A program made the translations under genes and the position numbers. Under the pieces are notes generated by a model. The model ran no database searches and was not told the DNA's origin. It saw nothing but the letters and a program-made list of their open reading frames with translations. Below are positions 33,912-42,233 of a DNA stretch of 64,000 nt, one piece after another; within the stretch, counting starts at the first letter, position 1; the number at the start of each line of letters is the position of its first letter. Source of the stretch: an uncultured Bacteroidales bacterium (lineage in GTDB: Bacteria > Bacteroidota > Bacteroidia > Bacteroidales > UBA11471); the NCBI GenBank assembly GCA_947589325.1, contig CANQAM010000001.1, positions 124,001 to 188,000 of the forward strand. Reading direction: 5' to 3'.

Positions 33912-35978
33912 TCATTTCTTTTTCAGTTCGGGATAGCTGATGCGCGTGTGATACACCGTTTTCAGTTTTTCGATGAAAGCCGTCTTTATTTCGGAAATTT
34001 CTCTGAAACTGATGGGGCTGTCTTTGTGCAGCCCTTCGGCTATCTGCGCGTCGATAATGGTATTGACCAGTTTGGAAATGCTTTCTTCCGTATATTCTTT
34101 CAGGCTGCGCGAAGCCGCCTCCACCGAATCCGCCATCATCAGCAGGGATTCTTCTTTCGTCGAAGGGTTCGGACCCGGATAGGTGAACACATCTTCATCG
34201 ACGGGCTCGTTCGGGTGTTCATTTACATATTTGTTGTAGAAGTAGCGCGTTTTTCCAAGTCCGTGATGCGTGCTTATGAAGTTGGTAATCATTTGCGGAA
34301 GTCCCAGTTTTTCGGCACCTTTCACCCCGTTTTTTACATGGTTGATGATGATTTGGGCGCTCTCCTCGTAAGGCAGCGTGTCGTGCGGGTTGATGCCCGA
34401 TTGGTTCTCGGTGAAAAATGCCGGATTTTCCAATTTCCCGATATCGTGGTAGAGGGCGCCCGTGCGTATGAGCTGCGCTTGCGCGCCGATGCGGTTGGCG
34501 GCGTCGGCTGCCAGATTCGACACCTGTATGGAGTGTTGGAATGTGCCCGGCGCCGTTTCCGACATGTGTCGGAATATCGGCAGATTGATGTCCGACAATT
34601 CCACCAGTGTTACGGTGGATATGAATCCGAACGTTTTTTCGAGCAGGTATATCGACAGATAAGTAAAGAACAGCAGCGTGCAGTTGATACCGAAGTAGAA
34701 AAATATTTGCGGGTCGAGCTTGTCGGCACCCTCGAAGATGAACGTGTAACCCGTGTAGGTGCACGAATAGGTGAGGAATATCAAGATGACGCAGCGCAGC
34801 AGTTGCGAGCGGCGAACCAACTCTTTCAAATTATTGATGGCTGTAATCGTTACCGCCAACTGGAAGAAAATAAATTCCAAATGATATGGTACGGCAAACG
34901 TGCAGAGCAGCAGCGCAATCGCACTCGAAATCAGCGCAATCGACTTTTTCAGAAACACTACGACCGTAATCGGCAGAATGGCGAACGGCATGACGTACAT
35001 GCCGGCGGTCGCGTAGAGGTCGCACAACAGATAGCAGACGACAGTCGTTGCCGTAACCATGAGTACCACGAACCCCAGTTTTTTCAAGTCGTAGAACGTG
35101 CGGGAGTAGAATATCGCCAAGTAGCGGTACAGAAAAATGAATAGTATAAGTATGATAATTACCTGTCCCGCAAACGAAAACAGTTCATGCTGCTTGTCGC
35201 TGCGCCGATTGTCTTTCTGCGATGTGCGATTCATCGATTGCAGGATAAGGTAAATTTGCGGGGTAACGATGTCGCCCCGCCCGATGATTTTCTCTCCCTT
35301 TTGCACCATGCCTATCGATTGCGGTATGCGTTGCAGCATGATGTTGAGTGCGTCCTGCGATTTTATACTGTCATACAGAAGGTTCGCCACCAGATAGCTG
35401 TTGAGGTTGCAATGGTTCAAAATTTCCTGCTGCTTGTTATCCGCACGGCTTATGATATATTCGTATGCCGAACGCGGAGTAAACAGGCTTTCGATATTGT
35501 ATTCGCCTCGCAGCGTGTTGCGATTGACGATACGCACGCCGCGAGTACTCTTTTGTAAAAGGTCATTGTAGGTGTTTATATCGATAATACCCTGATTATA
35601 AACGTTATTCAATGCCTTTATGGCATATTGGTAAGCTGCGGTCGATTGTTTGTTTTCCAAAAGATATTGGTGGTCTGCCTTGAAACTTTCGATTTCCTCC
35701 TGTCCGATGTTTGTACTAATTTCAAAAAACGGCAGCGCACTTTTTCGCACGCTGTCCTGCTCGCGGCGGAATTGCGCTTCGTCCTTGTAAATAGGAAAAT
35801 CCCTGTCGGCGGTGAGCAGGTTGTATCGCCACGGTTTCCCTTCCTGAAAGATGTATTCCGATTTTTCTTTTCTCGGGAAAAAGTACAATACCAAAGCCAC
35901 TGCACCGACGAAATAAGCCAACTGGCACCAACCGATACGGCTCATGAATATGTGCCGGAAAAATTTTTTCATGTTCAT
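33912..35978 (-). CDS. 7TM-HD phosphohydrolase, PgpH-like c-di-AMP phosphodiesterase
   Basis: A 688-residue protein. One N-terminal helix (about 16-32) leads to an extracytoplasmic 7TMR-HDED-type domain of 220 residues. Seven transmembrane helices (about 265-460) follow, then a cytoplasmic HD domain with the HDIG motif in LYHDIGKLENPAFF and the later STHHGLGKTRYFY. This is the layout of PgpH, which hydrolyses cyclic di-AMP to pApA. Bacteroidales make c-di-AMP, so the role is plausible, but activity is inferred from architecture alone. Its leader is 218 bases from the flavoprotein gene upstream. Confidence 0.92.
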   Translation of the reverse strand: MNMKKFFRHIFMSRIGWCQLAYFVGAVALVLYFFPRKEKSEYIFQEGKPWRYNLLTADRDFPIYKDEAQFRREQDSVRKSALPFFEISTNIGQEEIESFKADHQYLLENKQSTAAYQYAIKALNNVYNQGIIDINTYNDLLQKSTRGVRIVNRNTLRGEYNIESLFTPRSAYEYIISRADNKQQEILNHCNLNSYLVANLLYDSIKSQDALNIMLQRIPQSIGMVQKGEKIIGRGDIVTPQIYLILQSMNRTSQKDNRRSDKQHELFSFAGQVIIILILFIFLYRYLAIFYSRTFYDLKKLGFVVLMVTATTVVCYLLCDLYATAGMYVMPFAILPITVVVFLKKSIALISSAIALLLCTFAVPYHLEFIFFQLAVTITAINNLKELVRRSQLLRCVILIFLTYSCTYTGYTFIFEGADKLDPQIFFYFGINCTLLFFTYLSIYLLEKTFGFISTVTLVELSDINLPIFRHMSETAPGTFQHSIQVSNLAADAANRIGAQAQLIRTGALYHDIGKLENPAFFTENQSGINPHDTLPYEESAQIIINHVKNGVKGAEKLGLPQMITNFISTHHGLGKTRYFYNKYVNEHPNEPVDEDVFTYPGPNPSTKEESLLMMADSVEAASRSLKEYTEESISKLVNTIIDAQIAEGLHKDSPISFREISEIKTAFIEKLKTVYHTRISYPELKKK

Positions 35979-36196
35979 TCCTTCTTATGTCGGACGGCGT
36001 GGGCTTTCCACGCCGGTTCTGCGGTCGAAAAACGGTGCAATTTATGGAAATTTTTTCAGATACCAAAAATATTTTTCTCTTTCGTGCCCGTTTTCGGAAG
36101 ATGTCGTTCGCGTGCGGCATGCCATGGCTGCCGCTCTTGCGAGCGCAGCCGGAAATTTCTTGCGCGCAGACGCGCCCGACCGGTAAAATGGATTTG

Positions 36197-36811
36197 TTAT
36201 CGGATAAAGTTGGTCGGCGTGCGGTCTTCGATTTCGGGGAGCTGCTGCCTGCCTGCGGCAATGCTTTTCAGCAGCCACGCCATGTTGTTGCCCAGCGTGC
36301 GCATGGTCTGCAACCCCTCTTTGTCTTTCAACACATCGGCGGGCGTAAGACCGTGCACGGCATTCCAATATTGCGACGACACCACCGGCATACGGTTTAT
36401 CGTGAAATATTTGTTCAGCCGGTCGAACGTCGCCGTCGTGCCGCTGCGTCGGGCACTCGCCACGGCTGCGGCAGGCTTGAATTGCAGCGCGTCGCCGCCC
36501 GCGTAGAATATGCGGTCTAAGAGGGCGCACAGCGCGCCGTTCGGTCCGCCGTAATATACGGGCGAGCCTACCACCATGCCGTCGGCTTGCCGTAGGCGTT
36601 TCAATATCTCGTTGGCGGGATCGTCGTCGAAAGCGCACCGGCCGAGTTCGCAGCACCGGCCGCAGGCTATGCAGCCCCGCACGGGCTTGGTACCGATAGA
36701 GCAGATTTCGGTGTCGATGCCGTTCTTGTTCAGTGCGGCAGCTACTTCTGCCAGCGCCGTGTAGGTGCACCCTTTTTCGTGCGGACTTCCGTTTATCAAA
36801 ACTACTTTCAT
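36197..36811 (-). CDS. Iron-sulfur flavoprotein, NAD(P)H-dependent oxidoreductase
   Basis: A 204-residue flavodoxin-fold protein with the FMN phosphate loop LINGSPHEKGCTYTAL and a compact Cys cluster CIACGRCCELGRC at about residues 47-59, which fits the [4Fe-4S] site of the iron-sulfur flavoprotein family (CxxCxxC plus a further Cys). GSPVYYGGPNG forms the second flavin loop. The physiological electron partner is unknown. It follows the MFS gene by 32 bases on the same strand, so the two may form an operon. Confidence 0.88.
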   Translation of the reverse strand: MKVVLINGSPHEKGCTYTALAEVAAALNKNGIDTEICSIGTKPVRGCIACGRCCELGRCAFDDDPANEILKRLRQADGMVVGSPVYYGGPNGALCALLDRIFYAGGDALQFKPAAAVASARRSGTTATFDRLNKYFTINRMPVVSSQYWNAVHGLTPADVLKDKEGLQTMRTLGNNMAWLLKSIAAGRQQLPEIEDRTPTNFIR

Positions 36812-36843
36812 ATCGATATGTTTTTATTGGGTTATTCCTCGAT

Positions 36844-38073
36844 TCAGTCGTGCAGCTTGCGGCGCAGGAAGAAGCTGCGCGTGAACAGCAGCAACAGCAG
36901 CGTCCCTGCCACTTGCATGGCGGCGGTGAACCAGAATGCCGCCGCGTAGTCGAAATATTCCGCCAAGATGCCGCCGAGCAGTATGCCGATGCCCATGCCC
37001 AAGTCCCACGATGTAAGTATCGTGGAGTTTGCCGTGCCCCGCTGGTCGTTGCGCGCCATGTTGATAAACATGTTCAGAAAAGCCGGATACATGCGTCCGT
37101 TGCCCAAGCCCAACAACAGCGGCGACACGTAGTAAGCCCACGTGCCGGGCGACCATGCGAACAGCGTCAGCCCCACCGACGAAAGTATCGTCCCTTGCAG
37201 AGCGTTTTCCGTGAGCCGTCCTTTCCGCAGCGAGCGGGCACCCGTCAGGCGCGAAACGAAAAGTCCCGTCGCGATAATGGCGAAAAACAGCCCCGTACCG
37301 TCGGTGATGCCCAACTTCTCTTTACTGTATATCGCCACGTAGTTGCTCATCACGCCCCAACATAAGCCGAACAACATGATGTTCACCGCCAGAAGCCATC
37401 CGCGGGCAAGGAAGAAGTGGTCGAGGCTCAATTTCGGTTTCTCCGCCACGCGCTCGCGGGGGCGGGTTTTTATGGTCGATACGGTAGCGAAGCCCAAGAA
37501 AGCCACGACAAGCGACAGCCAGAAAAGCAGCCGGAAATTATCTGTTGCGGAGTAGATGTAGATGCCCACCGTAGGGGCGATTGCCATGGCGAGGTTGTTG
37601 CTCAGTCCGTAATAGCCCACCCCTTCGTTGCGGCGCGACGACGGCAGCACGTCTATCGCCACCGTGCTGTTGGCCACCGTAGTGGCGCCGAACGGCAGCC
37701 CGTGCAGGGTGCGCACGATGGCGAACATCAGTATCGACGCCGCCCCGAGATACCCCGCAAAGCAGATGAAGAAACAGAAAAAGCAAAGCATCAGCACCTT
37801 CCGCCGGTCGAACGTATCGACGATGAATCCGCTGAACGGTCGCACCACGAGCGCGGCCACCACGTAGCCCGACAGCACGAAGCCTATCATGTCTTTGTTT
37901 GCCGTAAACTGGGAGTCGAGATAGAGCGGCAGGAGAGGAGTGAGGATATAGAACGAGAAAAACAGCAGGAAGTTGCCCGTCATCACCTTGATGTATTCCT
38001 TGTTCCAAAGACGCTCGGAAGGACGGGCGGCGAGAGGTTCTTTCGTTTCGGAAGCTGCATTTTTCCGTGCCAT
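36844..38073 (-). CDS. MFS transporter
   Basis: The ATG at 38073 gives 409 residues; the track start at 38475 runs through the queD promoter region. Twelve hydrophobic segments are evident, with the loop 2-3 MFS signature in GFIVDTFDRRKVLM and a matching repeat in the second half (SRLTGARSLRKGRL). The family resembles drug or sugar-type efflux permeases with no identifiable substrate. It precedes the flavoprotein gene. Confidence 0.88.
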   Translation of the reverse strand: MARKNAASETKEPLAARPSERLWNKEYIKVMTGNFLLFFSFYILTPLLPLYLDSQFTANKDMIGFVLSGYVVAALVVRPFSGFIVDTFDRRKVLMLCFFCFFICFAGYLGAASILMFAIVRTLHGLPFGATTVANSTVAIDVLPSSRRNEGVGYYGLSNNLAMAIAPTVGIYIYSATDNFRLLFWLSLVVAFLGFATVSTIKTRPRERVAEKPKLSLDHFFLARGWLLAVNIMLFGLCWGVMSNYVAIYSKEKLGITDGTGLFFAIIATGLFVSRLTGARSLRKGRLTENALQGTILSSVGLTLFAWSPGTWAYYVSPLLLGLGNGRMYPAFLNMFINMARNDQRGTANSTILTSWDLGMGIGILLGGILAEYFDYAAAFWFTAAMQVAGTLLLLLFTRSFFLRRKLHD

Positions 38074-38280
38074 GGTGTCATACGAATTTTTCCGATGCAA
38101 AATTAATTCATATTCGATTCCGCCGCAAACAAATTCGCAGAATCTCTTGCCCGAATTTTTACACACGGCATCGAATCTGTTTGAAAAAAGCACACCCGTA
38201 TGCAAGAAATTGTTACTTTTGTGTGCCTGTTTGTTACGCGGGAATTTCCGGTAACGAAAGCGACAAAAAAACGAATACCG

Positions 38281-38640
38281 ATGTTCTATATCTCGAAACG
38301 CATGGAAATAGCAGGCTCGCACAGCCTGACCCTCTCTTACGAAAGCAAGTGCGAAAGTCTGCACGGGCACAACTGGATTGTTACCGTATATTGCAAGTCG
38401 GAAACGCTCAATGCCGACGGCATGGTGTGCGATTTCACCCGCATCAAAGAACAGATACACGGTTACCTCGACCACGGCAACCTCAACGAGCTGCTGCCGT
38501 TCAATCCCACCGCCGAAAACATTGCCCGCTGGGTCGTCGAGCGCATACCCGAATGTTACAAATGCAAGGAGCAGGAGAGCGAAAACAACACCGCCCTCTA
38601 CGTAGCCGACTCTGCCGGCGGCGAAGACGACGCCCTATGA
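38281..38640 (+). CDS. queD: 6-carboxytetrahydropterin synthase QueD
   Basis: The ATG at 38281 (119 residues) starts MFYISKRMEIAGSHSLTLSY. The zinc His residues lie in GSHS and in LHGHNW, and the catalytic Cys is in SKCESLHGHN, the QueD/PTPS pattern; DFTRIKEQIHGYLDHGNLNE follows. It makes 6-carboxy-tetrahydropterin from dihydroneopterin triphosphate, the FolE product. A TACTTTTG lies at 38214-38221. The gene overlaps queE by four bases (ATGA). Confidence 0.94.
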   Translation: MFYISKRMEIAGSHSLTLSYESKCESLHGHNWIVTVYCKSETLNADGMVCDFTRIKEQIHGYLDHGNLNELLPFNPTAENIARWVVERIPECYKCKEQESENNTALYVADSAGGEDDAL

Positions 38641-39218
38641 GAGTAAACGAAATTTTCTATTCGCTGCAAGGCGAAGGGCACTTCACCGGCACGCCCGCCA
38701 TTTTCATTCGCTTGGCGGGGTGCAACCTGCGGTGCGGCTTCTGCGACACCGACCATCGCGCCTTCTGCGAACTCTCGGAGGAAGACATCATGCAGGCGGT
38801 TGCTCCGTACCCTGCTCGGCATGTGGTCGTTACCGGCGGCGAGCCGATGCTCCAGCTCACACCCTCGCTCGTGGAGCGCCTGCACCGCGCCGGCAAATTC
38901 GTGCAGGTCGAAACCAACGGCACCGTACCCGCCGCCGATGCTCTTGCCGTCGATTGGTACACCTGCTCCCCGAAATTCGATTTTTGCCCCGATGCGCCGC
39001 TCCGCCTGCAATCCGTCGATGAATTGAAAGTCGTTTATTGCGGGCAGCCTATGGAGCCGTACGACGGCATCGCGGCGAAAGTCTATTCCCTGCAACCCTG
39101 CGATTGCAGCGATGCGGCGCGCAATGCCGAACTCCTCGCCGCCGCGATTGCCTACGTCGAGGCGCACCCCCGCTGGACGCTTTCCCTCCAAACCCACAAA
39201 CTCCTCCACCTGCGGTAA
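38637..39218 (+). CDS. queE: 7-carboxy-7-deazaguanine synthase QueE
   Basis: The track joins this frame to a longer open stretch from 38067; the real start is the ATG at 38637 within the queD stop (193 residues). It opens VNEIFYSLQGEGHFTGTPAIF and has the radical-SAM cluster GCNLRCGFCDTDH (CxxxCxxC), followed by VVTGGEPMLQ. It converts 6-carboxy-tetrahydropterin to 7-carboxy-7-deazaguanine, the committed step to queuosine. A short Bacteroidota-type variant. Neither QueC nor QueF is encoded here. Confidence 0.95.
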   Translation: MRVNEIFYSLQGEGHFTGTPAIFIRLAGCNLRCGFCDTDHRAFCELSEEDIMQAVAPYPARHVVVTGGEPMLQLTPSLVERLHRAGKFVQVETNGTVPAADALAVDWYTCSPKFDFCPDAPLRLQSVDELKVVYCGQPMEPYDGIAAKVYSLQPCDCSDAARNAELLAAAIAYVEAHPRWTLSLQTHKLLHLR

Positions 39219-39305
39219 ATTTTTACGAAAAAGTGTGGTAATAACCTCTGCTTTTAGATAATTATATTAAATTTGTGGAATATAATTCACCTAAAAACAG
39301 AGTAG

Positions 39306-41180
39306 ATGATACCACCGACAGAGAAGTCTCAAAAAAATTTTTTGAGTAAGGAAAAGCAAAAATCGGAGCATACCCCGCGTGTATGGCTTTATCACCCGGG
39401 TGAAAATGCCTGTATGTGGAACGATTGTCTGGCCCAAAACAAAATATGTATTGCATGGGACGAGATGGGCGATTTGGCTGGGTATCGGGATATAGATGAT
39501 TTGACAAAGGCGTTGCAAGAAGTTTATCATAAAAAAGACGCCACTTTCCGAAACGACCGTCTTGCCTTATGGCAATTCGTTCATGAAATGCAGGTCGGCG
39601 ATATTGTTTATGCGAAGAAAGGGAAAAATACGATTCTCGGACGGGGTATTGTGAAAGGGAAGTATGTTTACGACAGCTCTCTGTCTGCTTACCGGAATAT
39701 CCGACGAGTACAATGGACGCATTGGAAGGCGCGGAATTATGAGGCACGCAAACTGATTCCCGATACGATGACCGATGTAGATGTGTATGGCTCTCAACCA
39801 AAAACATTGGTAACCAAAACTTTGACGGATATAAGTTCGTATGCCGATTTCGTGCAGAATTTGAATGATTTGGTGGTCGGCGGTGCCGGTGCAGAAGATA
39901 ACAAAAATTATTGGTGGCTGGTTGCTTCGCCCGATATGTGGAGGTTTTCCGATATCGGTGTCGGCGAAACGGAAGCGTACACGCTGTATAATGAAAATGG
40001 AAACAAACGCAGGGTATTTCAAAATTTTTTGGACGCCAAGACGGGCGACAAGGTTATCGGCTACGCTTCGACCCCGACCCTGCAAATTGTGGCTTTGGGT
40101 GAAATAGCTCGGGAAACAGACGCGCAGCAGCTCTATTTCCGCAAGACCGAGCAGCTGCTCAATCCCGTCGATTATTCCGAGATAAAGAAATGCAGTGAAT
40201 TGCAGAATATGGAGTGTATGGCGGGCGGTGGCAGGGGAACGCTTTTCAAAGTAACTCCCGAAGAATATCAAATACTTATGGAAATTATCCGTGCAGAGAA
40301 TCCGTTGCCGGCGTCGGCATCGTTGCCGTCGTACACCGATGCCGATTTTCTCGACGAGGTGTATATGTCTGCCGACAATCTGCACAGATTGAAGCATCTG
40401 CTGCAAAAGAAACAGAACATCATTTTACAGGGTGCGCCCGGTGTGGGGAAAACATTTACCGCCAAACGGCTGGCATACGTGTTGATGGGCGTAAAAGATG
40501 AGCAGCGGGTGGAGATGGTACAGTTTCATCAGAATTATACTTACGAAGATTTCATCATGGGATACAAGCCTGATGAAACGGGCGGTTTCGAGCTGCGGCA
40601 CGGCGTATTTTACAAGTTTTGCAAAAAAGCCATGAATACGCCCGACAAAGATTTCTTTTTCATCATCGACGAAATAAATCGCGGCAATTTGAGTAAAATT
40701 TTCGGGGAGCTGTTGATGCTTATCGAAAACGGCTATCGCGGAAAGGAGATAAAATTAGCCTATACGGAGGAGCTGTTTTCCGTCCCGAAAAATCTGTATA
40801 TCATCGGTATGATGAACACCGCCGACCGCAGTCTGGCGATGATAGACTATGCGCTGCGCCGACGTTTCAGTTTCTTCGAAATGAATCCCGGATTCGATAC
40901 CGACGGCTTCAAAAAATACCGGTCGGGTCTCGCCAGCGAGCGTTTCGACAAGATTATCGAGGGTGTGAAGCATTTGAATGACATCATTGCCGACGATGAT
41001 TCTTTGGGTGCAGGGTTCTGCATCGGTCACAGTTATTTCTGTGGGCAGTCATCGTTTGACGACGAATGGCTGGCGAACGTCATCGAATACGACATTGCCC
41101 CGATGTTGTGCGAATATTGGTTCGACGACGAGCAAAAGTATAAAACGCGAATCGAACAACTGCGCAACCTGCTAAAATGA
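39306..41180 (+). CDS. McrB-like AAA+ GTPase with two PUA/EVE-like N-terminal domains
   Basis: A 624-residue protein. Residues about 24-135 form a PUA-like domain (RVWLYHPGENACMWNDCL, then GDIVYAKKGKNTILGRGIV). Residues about 205-335 form a second, EVE-like domain (YWWLVASPDMWRFSDIG, then GDKVIGYASTPTLQIVALGE). The McrB motor follows: Walker A GAPGVGKT at 376-383, Walker B FFFIIDEINRGN with Asp455/Glu456, and the MNTADRS motif at 503-509 that replaces the G-protein NKxD. EVE domains read modified bases, so this subunit probably recognises modified DNA and drives cleavage with McrC. A TAAATTTG at 39268-39275 is the likely promoter. Lower GC than its neighbours suggests recent transfer. No methyltransferase is nearby. 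Confidence 0.9.
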   Translation: MIPPTEKSQKNFLSKEKQKSEHTPRVWLYHPGENACMWNDCLAQNKICIAWDEMGDLAGYRDIDDLTKALQEVYHKKDATFRNDRLALWQFVHEMQVGDIVYAKKGKNTILGRGIVKGKYVYDSSLSAYRNIRRVQWTHWKARNYEARKLIPDTMTDVDVYGSQPKTLVTKTLTDISSYADFVQNLNDLVVGGAGAEDNKNYWWLVASPDMWRFSDIGVGETEAYTLYNENGNKRRVFQNFLDAKTGDKVIGYASTPTLQIVALGEIARETDAQQLYFRKTEQLLNPVDYSEIKKCSELQNMECMAGGGRGTLFKVTPEEYQILMEIIRAENPLPASASLPSYTDADFLDEVYMSADNLHRLKHLLQKKQNIILQGAPGVGKTFTAKRLAYVLMGVKDEQRVEMVQFHQNYTYEDFIMGYKPDETGGFELRHGVFYKFCKKAMNTPDKDFFFIIDEINRGNLSKIFGELLMLIENGYRGKEIKLAYTEELFSVPKNLYIIGMMNTADRSLAMIDYALRRRFSFFEMNPGFDTDGFKKYRSGLASERFDKIIEGVKHLNDIIADDDSLGAGFCIGHSYFCGQSSFDDEWLANVIEYDIAPMLCEYWFDDEQKYKTRIEQLRNLLK

Positions 41181-42229
41181 TGATCGACAAAGGCATACCC
41201 ATTAAAAACATCTACTATATGCTTACGTATGCGTTCAAGGAATTGACGCACAACAATTACGAGCAGATAGCCGGAGAAGATTTCGAGAATATTTACGACC
41301 TGTTCGCCGAAATACTCTCGAAAGGCATTGCCTATCTTTTGAAACAGGGTTTGCACAAAGAATACGTCGAGAAGACGGAACCGACGACTTCACTGCGTGG
41401 AAAACTGAATCTGCAAAACACAATGCAGGAAAAGCGGTCGCAACGGGTACAGCTCGTTTGCGAATACGACGAATTGATGGAAAACAACCTGTTCAATCAA
41501 ATTTTGAAAACTTCGGTTTTACTGCTTGTCCGGCATACTGGCGTCGATAGGCGGCGCAAACACGCCCTGCGCCGCGCGATGCTGTTTTTTGAACGGGTCG
41601 ATGAAATAAAGCCGGCGGATATACATTGGCACCGATTGCGGTACGACCGCAACAGCCGTACATACAGAATGTTGCATTCCCTTTGTTATTTCCTCCTGCA
41701 AAACGAACTGCTTACGACGGAAGACGGGTTTGCGAAGATGCCGAAATTTTCCGACGAGCACATGAATCTGCTGTTTCAGCGGTTCGTGTTGAATTACTAC
41801 AAGCGGCACCACCCGCAGAACAAGCCGCGGGCAAAACAGATAAAATGGAATTTTGTCGGCGAAACCGAATCGAATAATATCCTGCCGATTATGCAGAGTG
41901 ATATTCTTTTGTCGATAGGCGAACGGACGCTCATTATCGACACGAAATATTACAGCCATATCATGCAGGAGAATTTCGGAAAACACACTATCCATTCACC
42001 GAATTTCTATCAGATATACACGTATGTCATGAACGAGGATACCGCGCATACGGGAAAAGTCGATGGCATACTGCTGTATGCACGTCCGTTGGATAACGAG
42101 TTACCCGACGACGTGTCGTTTACGCATAGAGATGGAAACATTTTTATGATTCGGACGCTGGATATGAATCAGGATTTTCCGAAGATAAAAATGCAACTGG
42201 ACTCCCTGCTTGATTACCGACAGGAGTGA
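41177..42229 (+). CDS. McrC-like nuclease subunit of a type IV restriction system
   Basis: A 350-residue protein whose ATG overlaps the motor gene's stop (ATGATGA), so translation is coupled. The N-terminal part (IPIKNIYYMLTYAFKEL, then SLRGKLNLQNTMQEKR) is the McrC domain that contacts the McrB ring. The C-terminal PD-(D/E)xK nuclease has Asp242 in SDILLSIGERTLIIDTKYY, with Asp255 and Lys257 completing the site. It cuts DNA when the McrB ring translocates. The stop lies 4 bases from the convergent GH28 stop, with no room for a terminator. Confidence 0.9.
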   Translation: MMIDKGIPIKNIYYMLTYAFKELTHNNYEQIAGEDFENIYDLFAEILSKGIAYLLKQGLHKEYVEKTEPTTSLRGKLNLQNTMQEKRSQRVQLVCEYDELMENNLFNQILKTSVLLLVRHTGVDRRRKHALRRAMLFFERVDEIKPADIHWHRLRYDRNSRTYRMLHSLCYFLLQNELLTTEDGFAKMPKFSDEHMNLLFQRFVLNYYKRHHPQNKPRAKQIKWNFVGETESNNILPIMQSDILLSIGERTLIIDTKYYSHIMQENFGKHTIHSPNFYQIYTYVMNEDTAHTGKVDGILLYARPLDNELPDDVSFTHRDGNIFMIRTLDMNQDFPKIKMQLDSLLDYRQE

Positions 42230-42233
42230 TTTA

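Noticed and set aside
38067-38636. N-terminal extension of queE in the ORF track
   Set aside because: The frame happens to be open through the MFS-queD gap and queD itself; the QueE family starts at the ATG at 38637.
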